IMG/VR virus record: IMGVR_UViG_3300022687_000027
Location: 1 to 28,422 of that record
DNA from: a virus
DNA: 28,422 nt
Reading direction: 5' to 3' (one strand)
Part shown: one piece after another, positions 15,493 to 22,627 of the stretch
Layout of the letters: every line of letters starts with the position of its first letter
Position numbering within the stretch: position 1 is the stretch's first letter
Notes under the pieces: model-generated
Databases searched by the model: none
Told to the model about the DNA's origin: nothing
The model's input: the letters and a program-made list of their open reading frames with translations, nothing else
Translations under genes and position numbers: made by a program

Positions 15493-16170
15493 TCAGATCT
15501 CCCTCGCAAACCAGCGAATGCGGCCGATGATGTGGATCTCTTCGGCACTGCGTTCATAGGGACTGTAGAAACCGTTGTCCGAGATCACCCGGACGGCGGG
15601 CGGCTCGCTGTTGGGGACATGCTCGAGCCGCTTGGCCACTAACCCCATGCCGTCATCCAAAACGAAGATCCCCGGCGGGTTCGGCGCGCGGCGGGTCATG
15701 TCCACAAGCACGGTGTCGCCGTCCAGCAGGGTCGGCGCCATGCTGTCGCCTTCTACATGCATGATGCGCAGTTGCGAGGGACTGGCCTTGAGGCTGCCCT
15801 TTATCCAGGAGCGGCGGAAATGATAGGCGCGGCCCGGCGTGTCGTGATCCTCTGTCACCACGGCGCCACCGCCCATAGAGGGGCGCGGACTGGCATGTGT
15901 GATCGCCACGAATGTCTCGTCGGGGTTTTCGATGAAAGGCGGCTCGCCCTCTACCTCGCCGATGCCGTGGATCAGCCATTCCCGCTCGACCTTCAGCACG
16001 CGGGCGACCCCTTCGAGCTTGTCAATGCCCGGGCGCGCAGAGCGGCCGCGCAGGATGTCATAGACGAAGGATCGATTGACCCCGGCCATCTCTGCGACAT
16101 GGGCAGGACTGAGTCCGAGTTGCTGAGCGCGGGCACGGAGGCGGTCGGAGAGCGTGTGGTGCTCGGTCAT
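15493..16170 (-). CDS. CI-like phage repressor (XRE HTH plus S24 peptidase)
   Basis: This 225-aa repressor has an XRE helix-turn-helix at about residues 8-62 (SPAHVAEMAGVNRSFVYDIL) and a C-terminal S24/LexA-like domain. The Ser-Lys dyad is visible as Ser143 in EGDSMAPTL and Lys180 in LVAKRLE. Such proteins hold a prophage silent and are inactivated by self-cleavage after DNA damage. The start at 16170 is preceded by GGGGAAA; the upstream in-frame extension runs through the promoter region and is rejected. It diverges from the early operon and lies upstream of the ABC-3C genes on the same strand, so its transcript could extend into them. Confidence 0.92.
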   Translation of the reverse strand: MTEHHTLSDRLRARAQQLGLSPAHVAEMAGVNRSFVYDILRGRSARPGIDKLEGVARVLKVEREWLIHGIGEVEGEPPFIENPDETFVAITHASPRPSMGGGAVVTEDHDTPGRAYHFRRSWIKGSLKASPSQLRIMHVEGDSMAPTLLDGDTVLVDMTRRAPNPPGIFVLDDGMGLVAKRLEHVPNSEPPAVRVISDNGFYSPYERSAEEIHIIGRIRWFAREI

Positions 16171-16278
16171 GTTTTCCCCAAGGGGCTGTGGATTAAATAG
16201 GATAAAACAGGATTGATTGGAGCGCGTCAAGGATTTAGAACAAACCCTAAACACTCAATTGCAGGAATCGGGGGTCGA
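16171..16278. promoter_or_regulatory. Repressor/early divergent promoters and operators
   Basis: On the plus strand TTGATT (16213-16218), a 17-base spacer and TAGAAC (16236-16241) form an early promoter. On the minus strand TTGACG (16230-16225), a 17-base spacer and TTTTAT (16207-16202) form a repressor promoter; the two overlap. A palindrome TTTAG-N8-CTAAA (16234-16251) covers the early -10 box. GGAT recurs at 16190, 16200, 16210 and 16231, spaced 10, 10 and 21 bases, that is in helical phase. This looks like the lysogeny operator. Confidence 0.6.
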
Positions 16279-16962
16279 ATGGAGATCGAGAAGGCGTATT
16301 TTACTCTGCCGGAGATCCTCGACCGCTGGGCGATCTCGCAGGCCGACCTGATCTATCTGGCGGAGAACGACAAGCTGCGGCTTTCGGTGCGTGTATTCGG
16401 CATCCCGCTGGAGCTGGGCGACTACGAGGAGACCGATGGGGGCGAACACTTCCGAATTCCGATCGAGCAACGCCATTATAGCGGTTTGCTTGAGCTCCAT
16501 GCCCGGGATGTGTTCCAGCTATTCCGGGCCGCTGAGTTGACAGTGAGCGACTTCCGTACGCCCCGGTCGGACTATGCCTCGATCTGGGGAGATCGCGATG
16601 GCGTGCCTCTTACCACTGAGGATTTGCTGCTAAGGCGCGAGGAACGTGACCGTTTCGAAGCCGAGACAGAGTTCTCCGGCGCAGAGACCGGGCCGCAGCT
16701 TCCCGTCTTCAGCGCATCAGCTGACTACTACGAGGTGCGCTGCGGCGGGCACCAGTTCCGTCTGGGCCCGATCCAGGCGCTGGTTGTCCGCGCACTGCAT
16801 GAGGCTGCGCGCCGTGGTGAGAACTGGCAGAGCGGCAAGGTCATCCTGTCAACGGCGGGATCAAAGAGCCTGAAGATGTCCGATGTGTTCAAATCGCAGA
16901 AGCAGTGGCGCTCGCTGATCGAATCGAACGGTCGCGGCAACTACCGTCTGAACTGCGGTTGA
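16279..16962 (+). CDS. Unknown phage early protein
   Basis: This 227-aa protein is the first gene transcribed rightward from the early promoter. The N-terminus (TLPEILDRWAISQADLIYLAEND, about 8-30) resembles a MerR/excisionase-type helix-turn-helix that is followed by a beta-rich stretch. Residues about 145-227 form a second unit, with HQFRLGPIQALVVRALHEAARRG and a DVFKSQKQWRSLI segment, which reads like a winged-helix domain. A GGGGG run lies four bases before the ATG at 16279, which was preferred over an upstream start inside the operator. I do not recognise a named family. A DNA-binding early regulator is the likely role. Confidence 0.75.
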   Translation: MEIEKAYFTLPEILDRWAISQADLIYLAENDKLRLSVRVFGIPLELGDYEETDGGEHFRIPIEQRHYSGLLELHARDVFQLFRAAELTVSDFRTPRSDYASIWGDRDGVPLTTEDLLLRREERDRFEAETEFSGAETGPQLPVFSASADYYEVRCGGHQFRLGPIQALVVRALHEAARRGENWQSGKVILSTAGSKSLKMSDVFKSQKQWRSLIESNGRGNYRLNCG

Positions 16963-17177
16963 TTCCGGTCCGTCCCGTTCGAGCGAGTGCGTCCCTCCGG
17001 CTCCACAGTGGGATGCGCAGGGGGATGAGAGTGGGATGACAATCCCCCGCCACGGCGTTCGCCGCTGAGTTGCAAGGCCCAATCTGATCCCCCTCCGCAT
17101 CCCACTTCGATCCTGACGACATCCCACAGAAGGATTTTGCATCCTCCTCCCAACGCAGCGAGCGACAGGAGACGAAG
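16963..17177. repeat. Symmetric GTGGGATG octamer cluster with long inverted repeat
   Basis: A 20-base arm at 17007-17026 pairs with 17087-17106, with 19 of 20 positions complementary (a single C/G difference). The octamer GTGGGATG occurs at 17008 and 17031 in the plus orientation and as CATCCCAC at 17098 and 17120, so two copies on each side face each other. ATCCCCC at 17042 also pairs with GGGGGAT at 17020. The arrangement sits just upstream of an excisionase-like HTH gene and holds no gene of its own. It is a candidate operator, replication origin or recombination site. Confidence 0.7.
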
Positions 17178-17387
17178 ATGCAACTCAAACACCTCAATCA
17201 GAAAGAATTGGCCCGGCGGTGGAACATCTCGCACCGCACATTGGAGCGGTGGCGGTGGGCCGGTGAAGGCCCGCAGTTCATGAAGCTGGGCGGCCGTGTG
17301 GTTTACCGCATGGAGGATATCATCGCCTTCGAGCAGGACCAGCTGCGCCACAGCACTGGCGCTGATGTGCATGCGGGTGCCGCATGA
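17178..17387 (+). CDS. Excisionase-like HTH protein
   Basis: This 69-aa protein of the MerR/AlpA/excisionase-like fold (HTH_17 type) shows LNQKELARRWNISHRTLERWRWAGEGP, then a wing with MKLGGRVVYRMEDI. Such proteins bind DNA in phage and plasmid regulatory or excision complexes. AGGAGA lies six bases before the ATG at 17178. The octamer cluster immediately upstream is a plausible binding site. Its stop overlaps the next start (ATGA). An Xis or an early-gene activator role is possible; sequence alone does not decide. Confidence 0.82.
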   Translation: MQLKHLNQKELARRWNISHRTLERWRWAGEGPQFMKLGGRVVYRMEDIIAFEQDQLRHSTGADVHAGAA

Positions 17388-17743
17388 TGGTCCGCCTTGA
17401 TGATTTCGCAGCCGACCGGGTGGTGCCGTTCTGCGTCGCTGGCGGCCTGGACGAAGTCGGTCTCTGCGCATGGATCGCGCAGGCCGAACCCGGCGAGACG
17501 CTGATTTATCACCGCGGGTTTCTGGCAGTCGATGCCACGGCCGTTTTGTCGAAACTGCCTGCGGACCGTCAACGCGCATTGCGCCAGGTCGCGGCCGCCG
17601 CCCTTCGCGCCGCTGAGCAGAACCTTGTCCACCTCGTCCAGGCGCGGATTGGCCCCGACCAGTTCGCCTACATCGCCGTCGCCCGGCCCAAACCCCGATC
17701 CAGCGGTGCCGCCCTGTCGGTCCGCCTGCTCGAGGCTGCGTGA
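17384..17743 (+). CDS. Unknown phage protein in the early operon
   Basis: This 119-aa protein is coupled to the HTH gene by a four-base overlap at an ATGATG start (17384 or 17387). Residues about 15-70 have an alternating pattern with GETLIYHRGFLAVD. A helix follows (QVAAAALRAAEQNLVHLVQAR), then a strand FAYIAVARP near the C-terminus. No catalytic motif is visible. I do not recognise the family. Its place between the HTH gene and the recombination genes suggests an early accessory protein. Confidence 0.75.
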   Translation: MMVRLDDFAADRVVPFCVAGGLDEVGLCAWIAQAEPGETLIYHRGFLAVDATAVLSKLPADRQRALRQVAAAALRAAEQNLVHLVQARIGPDQFAYIAVARPKPRSSGAALSVRLLEAA

Positions 17744-17787
17744 TGCGCGCCTTCCAATCCTTTTTCACCGATCACGGAGACCAGTTC

Positions 17788-18276
17788 ATGCCATTCCCCG
17801 AGAATACCCCAACGCCGGACGATCTGCCGTCCCTCAGCGCAGCCGAAATCGCGGCCCTGCCGGTCGAGTTGCTGGCAATCCTGCAGCGCGAGATCGACGA
17901 GCGCCTGACGCGTGACAAGGCGGCCAAGACCCGTTTTGATGCTGGACTGGCAGTCCGCTATGCCACCCGCGCCGCTGAGGAACGGCAGGTTTCGGGCAAA
18001 GACACCGGCACAGTCCGCTTTGATGATGGCGATTTCACCGTGGTCGTTGATCTGCCGAAGCGGGTGGATTGGGATCAGGACCGGCTGGCCGCCATGGTGG
18101 CGCGGATCGAGGATGCCGGGGATGATCCGGCCGAATATGTGGATCTCGCCTACAAGGTGCCAGAGCGCAAATACGCCGCCTGGCCCGAGGCCATCCGGCA
18201 GGGTTTCGAGCCCGCACGCACCGTCCGGCCCGGCACGCTGAAGGTCGAGATCGTCCCGCAGGGGGGCGATCAATGA
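17788..18276 (+). CDS. Unknown acidic phage protein
   Basis: This 162-aa protein starts at the ATG at 17788, which has GGAG eight bases upstream. The frame is open from a GTG/ATG at 17740/17743 that overlaps the previous stop, so an N-terminal extension of 15-16 residues is possible. A helical stretch (LSAAEIAALPVELLAILQREIDERL) leads to a conserved-looking DDGDFTVVVDLPKRVDWDQDRLAAMV segment and a DPAEYVDLAYKVPERKYAAWP segment. The stop overlaps the Sak4-like gene by four bases. Coupling to a recombinase-type ATPase suggests a partner in DNA recombination, but no function can be assigned. Confidence 0.78.
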   Translation: MPFPENTPTPDDLPSLSAAEIAALPVELLAILQREIDERLTRDKAAKTRFDAGLAVRYATRAAEERQVSGKDTGTVRFDDGDFTVVVDLPKRVDWDQDRLAAMVARIEDAGDDPAEYVDLAYKVPERKYAAWPEAIRQGFEPARTVRPGTLKVEIVPQGGDQ

Positions 18277-19148
18277 GCCTCCCCATCATCAGCGCCGACC
18301 AGCGGCTGGCCGAGCCGCGCGGCATCAAGGGCTGCATCTTCGGGAAAAGTGGAATTGGGAAAACCTCCCTTCTGTGGACCCTCGATCCCGAGCGCACGCT
18401 ATTCATGGATCTCGAAGCGGGTGATCTCGCCATCGAGGGCTGGGCGGGCGACAGCATCCGGCCACGCACATGGACGGAATGCCGGGATTTCGCGGTGTTC
18501 ATCGGTGGGCCCAACCCGGCGCTACGCGATGAGCAGCCTTACAGCCCGGCGCATTATACCGCCGTCTGCGACCGCTTTGGGGATCCGGCAGCACTCGATC
18601 GCTACGACACCATCTTCGTGGACTCGATCACTGTGGCGGGTCGGCTGTGCTTCGGGTGGTGCAAGGGCCAGCCCGAAGCGCTGTCGGAGAAGACCGGCAA
18701 GCCGGATGTGCGTGGCGCTTACGGCCTGCATGGCCGTGAGATGATCGGCTGGCTCACGCATCTGCAGCACACGCGGGCCAAGAATGTCTGGTTCGTTGGG
18801 ATTCTCGACGAGAAGCTTGACGACTTCAATCGCAAGATATTCCAGCCGCAGATCGACGGCTCCAAGACCGGGCTCGAGCTGCCGGGGATCGTCGATGAGG
18901 TGATCACCATGGCGGAGTTGAAGGCCGATGGCGGCGATCCGTATCGCGCCTTCGTCTGCCAGACGATCAATTCATGGGGCTTCCCGGCCAAGGACCGCTC
19001 TGGCCGCCTCGAAAAGGTAGAAGAACCTCATCTCGGCCGACTGATGGCGAAGATCCGGACGCTTGCGTCCCAAGCGACCGACCGGCTGACCTACGCCCCG
19101 CCGCCCACCGAACCGGCTGCCACCGACCAATCCCAACCACAATCCTGA
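18273..19148 (+). CDS. Sak4-like AAA ATPase (phage recombination protein)
   Basis: This 291-aa RecA-fold ATPase has Walker A GKSGIGKTSL at about residues 24-33, an acidic motif FMDLEAGD near 45 and Walker B TIFVDSI near 110-116. This short RecA-like core without the longer RecA C-terminal domain matches the Sak4/AAA_24 group of phage single-strand annealing or strand-exchange proteins. A proline-rich tail ends the protein. The ATG overlaps the previous stop (ATGA) and follows a GGGGGGCGA site. The next gene encodes an SSB-like protein, the partner such ATPases usually have. Confidence 0.82.
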   Translation: MSLPIISADQRLAEPRGIKGCIFGKSGIGKTSLLWTLDPERTLFMDLEAGDLAIEGWAGDSIRPRTWTECRDFAVFIGGPNPALRDEQPYSPAHYTAVCDRFGDPAALDRYDTIFVDSITVAGRLCFGWCKGQPEALSEKTGKPDVRGAYGLHGREMIGWLTHLQHTRAKNVWFVGILDEKLDDFNRKIFQPQIDGSKTGLELPGIVDEVITMAELKADGGDPYRAFVCQTINSWGFPAKDRSGRLEKVEEPHLGRLMAKIRTLASQATDRLTYAPPPTEPAATDQSQPQS

Positions 19149-19168
19149 TCAGAAAAAGGAGGTTCCCC

Positions 19169-19762
19169 ATGGGTTCCTGGAACGACTTCAACGACGCGCA
19201 GAGCAACACCAACCTCATCCCAAAGGGCACGCTGGCCAAGGTGCGCCTGACCATCCGTCCCGGCGGTTTCGATGATGCCTCGCAAGGCTGGACCGGCGGT
19301 TATGCCACGCGCGGCTCGACCGGTGCCGTCTATCTCAACAGTGAGTTCACCGTGACCGAGGGTCCGTATGCCCGGCGCAAGATCTTCACGCTGATTGGCC
19401 TCTACAGCCCCAAGGGGCCGGACTGGACCAACATGGGCCGCAGCCTGGTGCGCGGCATGCTGAACTCGGCCCGCGGGATTTCCGACAAGGACATGTCGGC
19501 GGAAGCTCAGGCTGCGCGGCGCATCAGCGGCTTTGCCGATCTGGACGGGATCGAGTTCATCGCCCGTATCGATATCGGCACTGATGCCAGCGGTGACGAC
19601 AAGAACGAGATCCGCAGTGCGGTCACGCCTGACCATCGCGATTATGCGCAGGTCATGGGCGCAGCACCGTCGACGGGTCTTCAACAACCCGCCGCCACTT
19701 CCGCACCCACGCCGCAACCTGCCGCCGCACCTGTGCCGGGTCGCCCGGCATGGGCGCAGTAA
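19169..19762 (+). CDS. Probable phage single-stranded DNA-binding protein
   Basis: This 197-aa protein has a beta-rich N-terminal domain (about 1-125) and a Pro/Ala/Gln-rich tail ending in RPAWAQ. The layout of a start like MGSWNDFNDA, a segment for strand-rich binding (GAVYLNSEFTVTEGPYARRKIF) and a disordered tail resembles DUF669/SSB-like phage proteins. The assignment is mainly from position between a Sak4-like ATPase and a helicase. An exceptional Shine-Dalgarno (AAAGGAGG, six bases before the ATG at 19169) implies high expression, as expected of an SSB. The open frame continues upstream but overlaps the Sak4 gene. Confidence 0.65.
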   Translation: MGSWNDFNDAQSNTNLIPKGTLAKVRLTIRPGGFDDASQGWTGGYATRGSTGAVYLNSEFTVTEGPYARRKIFTLIGLYSPKGPDWTNMGRSLVRGMLNSARGISDKDMSAEAQAARRISGFADLDGIEFIARIDIGTDASGDDKNEIRSAVTPDHRDYAQVMGAAPSTGLQQPAATSAPTPQPAAAPVPGRPAWAQ

Positions 19763-19773
19763 GGGGCCGCGCC

Positions 19774-21444
19774 ATGCGCCTTCGTCCGCGCCAGAGCCTC
19801 TTCGTGGAGCGCAGCCTCGCTGCGCTCTGCGATCACGGCAACACGCTCAGCATCGCCTCGACCGGCTTCGGCAAGACGATCGCGCTGTCCGCAGTGGTCG
19901 CGCGCTCCATTGAGGGCAGCGAGGCCAAGGCCTGCATTCTCGCCCATCGCGACGAGCTGACGTCGCAGAACCGCACCAAGTTTGGCCGGGTCGCGCCCGA
20001 GATCACGACCTCGGTCGTCGATGCCGGGAGCAAGGACTGGGCCGGTCAGGCGACCTTCGCCATGGTGCCAACGCTGACCCGTCCCGGCAATCTCAAGGAG
20101 ATGCCCGCACTCGATTTGCTGGTGATCGACGAGGCGCACCACGCGGTCGCCGACAGCTATAGGCGGATCATCGACCACGCGCGCAGCGCCAATCCCGACT
20201 GCCGGATCTTCGGCGTCACCGCCACGCCGAATCGGGGCGATCGCAAAGGTCTGCGCGAGATTTTCGACAATGTGGGCGACCAGGTCCGGCTGGGCGAGTT
20301 GATCGCATCAGGCCATCTCGTCCCGCCGCGCACCTTCATCATCGACGTCGGGGTGCAGGACGAACTGCGGTCTGTCCGTAAGACGATGTCGGATTTCGAC
20401 ATGAACGAAGTGGCGGGCATCATGAACCGCGCGCCGGTCACCGATGAGGTGATCCGGCACTGGCGCGAGAAAGCCAGCGATCGGCCCACGGTCGTCTTCT
20501 GCTCCACCGTCGCCCATGCTGAGAATGTCGCCGCGGCTTTCAATGAAGCGGACATTTCGGCGGCCGTCATCCATGGCGATCTGGACAGGGCAACCCGGCG
20601 CAGGGTCCTCTCTGCTTATGCCTCGGGCGAGATCCGCGTCATCGTCAACGTCGCCGTGCTCATTGAAGGCTGGGACCACCCGCCCACCTCTTGTGTCGTC
20701 CTGCTGAGGCCAAGCTCCTACAAATCCACCATGATCCAGATGATCGGCCGTGGTCTGCGCACGGTCGATCCGGAGGAATACCCGGGGCTAGTAAAGACTG
20801 ACTGCATGGTACTGGATTTCGGGACGTCGAGCCTGTCGCATGGCACGCTGGAACAGGATGTCGACCTGGACGGCCGCGATCCGGTGCCCGGGCCAGCCCC
20901 AAGCAAGATTTGCCCTGAATGCGAGGCGCAGATCCCGATCGCTGTCACCGAATGCCCGTTCTGCGGCGCCGACCTGTCGCGGGAGGGTTCCGCACCGATC
21001 GACAGTTTCATCATGTCCGAGATCGACCTGCTGAAACGCTCCAGTTTCGCATGGGTTGACCTCTTCGGCGACGATGCGGCCCTGATGGCCAACGGGTTCA
21101 ACGCATGGGGCGGGATATTCTTCCTCGCGGGCCGTTGGCACGCCGTCGGCGGCGGCAAAGGTCAGGCGTCCCGACTGCTGGGCGTAGGCGAACGGCCAGT
21201 CTGTCTCGCACAAGCGGACGACTGGCTGAACACCCATGAGACCGACGAGAGCGCCTTCAAATCGAAGAGCTGGTTGAAACAGGCCGCGACCGAAAAGCAG
21301 CTGCAATATCTGCCGCCCGAGTGGCGCCATGACTTCGGTCTGACCCGCTACCGTGCCTCTGCGCTGATGACCTTCAAATTCAACAAGCGCGATATCCGAC
21401 AGTTGGTCGGCCGGGCTGCTCCGTCCCTCCGTAGGGCCGCGTGA
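19774..21444 (+). CDS. SF2 DEAD/DEAH-box helicase
   Basis: This 556-aa superfamily 2 helicase has motif I ASTGFGKT at residues 28-35, motif II DEAH at 119-122, motif III VTATP near 155 and C-terminal motif VI QMIGRGLR near 325. A four-cysteine zinc ribbon (CPEC...CPFC) follows at about 379-400, then a C-terminal domain of about 150 residues. This architecture resembles RadD-type repair helicases and many phage replication helicases. GGGG precedes the ATG at 19774; an alternative start at 19750 overlaps the SSB-like gene. It probably unwinds or remodels recombination and replication intermediates. Confidence 0.9.
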   Translation: MRLRPRQSLFVERSLAALCDHGNTLSIASTGFGKTIALSAVVARSIEGSEAKACILAHRDELTSQNRTKFGRVAPEITTSVVDAGSKDWAGQATFAMVPTLTRPGNLKEMPALDLLVIDEAHHAVADSYRRIIDHARSANPDCRIFGVTATPNRGDRKGLREIFDNVGDQVRLGELIASGHLVPPRTFIIDVGVQDELRSVRKTMSDFDMNEVAGIMNRAPVTDEVIRHWREKASDRPTVVFCSTVAHAENVAAAFNEADISAAVIHGDLDRATRRRVLSAYASGEIRVIVNVAVLIEGWDHPPTSCVVLLRPSSYKSTMIQMIGRGLRTVDPEEYPGLVKTDCMVLDFGTSSLSHGTLEQDVDLDGRDPVPGPAPSKICPECEAQIPIAVTECPFCGADLSREGSAPIDSFIMSEIDLLKRSSFAWVDLFGDDAALMANGFNAWGGIFFLAGRWHAVGGGKGQASRLLGVGERPVCLAQADDWLNTHETDESAFKSKSWLKQAATEKQLQYLPPEWRHDFGLTRYRASALMTFKFNKRDIRQLVGRAAPSLRRAA

Positions 21445-21869
21445 GCCATGTCGCGCAAATCCCATCCCCGGCCGAACCGGCTTCGGATTGCCCGGGCTTT
21501 GACCGCCTCTGGCATCCGCGCGGCACGCTCTGCGCAGTCTGCATGTCCCGCACCCGTGGCTTCGGCTGGTTCGATCCGCACCGGCCACGCGGCAAACGCA
21601 CATATCGCTGGTTCTGCTCAATGGGCTGCCAGGCGGATTTCACACTGAAAGCTCGGAAAGGATTGAGCATGGCCGATTTTACTAAAGAGGAAACGCAGGC
21701 GCTGCCCGCCGTGATGCGCGCACTCGCCCCCGAGATGGAGCGCATCGGCTGGGACCGGCCGCTGGCCCAACTGACGCAGAACGACATGCACAGATTGATT
21801 GCCGTCACCATCGAGGCGTTCCGCGTCAAGATGGCGGAGATTGCGCTCGAAGATGAGATTCCTTTCTGA
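21441..21869 (+). CDS. DUF6511-type zinc-binding phage protein
   Basis: This 142-aa protein has a treble-clef-like zinc site made of CAVC (Cys31, Cys34) and FCSMGC (Cys59, Cys63), followed by a helical C-terminal half. The RGFGWFDP segment between the cysteine pairs fits what I recall of DUF6511, a phage-associated family of unknown function. The GTG at 21441 overlaps the helicase stop (GTGA) and the stop overlaps the nuclease start, so it is locked into the recombination operon. An ATG at 21669 is possible but would lose the zinc site. Confidence 0.75.
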   Translation: MSHVAQIPSPAEPASDCPGFDRLWHPRGTLCAVCMSRTRGFGWFDPHRPRGKRTYRWFCSMGCQADFTLKARKGLSMADFTKEETQALPAVMRALAPEMERIGWDRPLAQLTQNDMHRLIAVTIEAFRVKMAEIALEDEIPF

Positions 21870-22627
21870 TGCTGGATTTCAATCACCGCGCATCTACGGC
21901 CGAGCGGATCAACGCGCTGGTCGACGCAGCTCTCATCGCCGAACGTGAGGCCACGCCGCCCCGGACCTATCTTGGTGCGTCCCGCCTGGGACATGCCTGC
22001 GAACGCGCACTGCAATTCGAGTTTGCCTGTGCGCCAAAGGATGAAGGCGCAGATTTCAGCGGGCAGACGTTGCGGATCTTCGCGATTGGTCATCAGCTCG
22101 AGGATCTGGCGATCCGCTGGCTGCGCGCGGCCGGGATCGATCTGGTCACCCAAAAATGCGATGGGGGTCAGTTCGGCTTCTCCATCGCGGGCGGTCGCAT
22201 CCGCGGCCATGTCGACGGGATCATCGCTGATGCCCCGGCAGCGCTTGGCATGCGCGTGCCCGCGCTCTGGGAGTGCAAGACCATGAACGCGAAGAATTGG
22301 CGGGCCTGCGTCAAGGACGGGGTCACTGTCTCCAAGCCCGTCTATGCCGCCCAGATCGCGATCTACCAGGCCTACATGGAGCCCTCAGTGCCGGGGATTT
22401 CGGCCGCACCTGCGCTGTTCACCGCGATCAACAAGGACACCGCCGAGCTGCACCATGAATTGGTGCCCTTCGATGCCGATCTCGCGCAGCGCATGTCCGA
22501 CCGCGCCGTGAGGATCCTGCAGGCCACAGACGCAGGTGATCTGCTGCCCCGCATCGCCGCCAACCGCGATTTCTTCGAATGCCGGTTCTGCGCTCATGCC
22601 GAGCGGTGTTGGGGGCTGGCTGCGTGA
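21869..22627 (+). CDS. Cas4-like PD-(D/E)xK nuclease
   Basis: This 252-aa RecB/Cas4-type exonuclease has catalytic residues His75 (IGHQLED), Asp116 (GHVDGI) and Glu135/Lys137 (WECKTM). One N-terminal cysteine (Cys44, HACERAL) and three near the end (Cys238, Cys241, Cys247) reproduce the four-cysteine iron-sulfur arrangement of Cas4 and AddB. Nucleases of this kind resect DNA ends for phage recombination. The ATG shares a base with the DUF6511 stop. There is no CRISPR array or other cas gene here, so a CRISPR role is not supported. Confidence 0.88.
   Translation: MLDFNHRASTAERINALVDAALIAEREATPPRTYLGASRLGHACERALQFEFACAPKDEGADFSGQTLRIFAIGHQLEDLAIRWLRAAGIDLVTQKCDGGQFGFSIAGGRIRGHVDGIIADAPAALGMRVPALWECKTMNAKNWRACVKDGVTVSKPVYAAQIAIYQAYMEPSVPGISAAPALFTAINKDTAELHHELVPFDADLAQRMSDRAVRILQATDAGDLLPRIAANRDFFECRFCAHAERCWGLAA

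Noticed and set aside
21869-22627. CRISPR-associated Cas4
   Set aside because: The protein is Cas4-like, but no repeat-spacer array or other cas gene is present; its neighbours are phage recombination genes.
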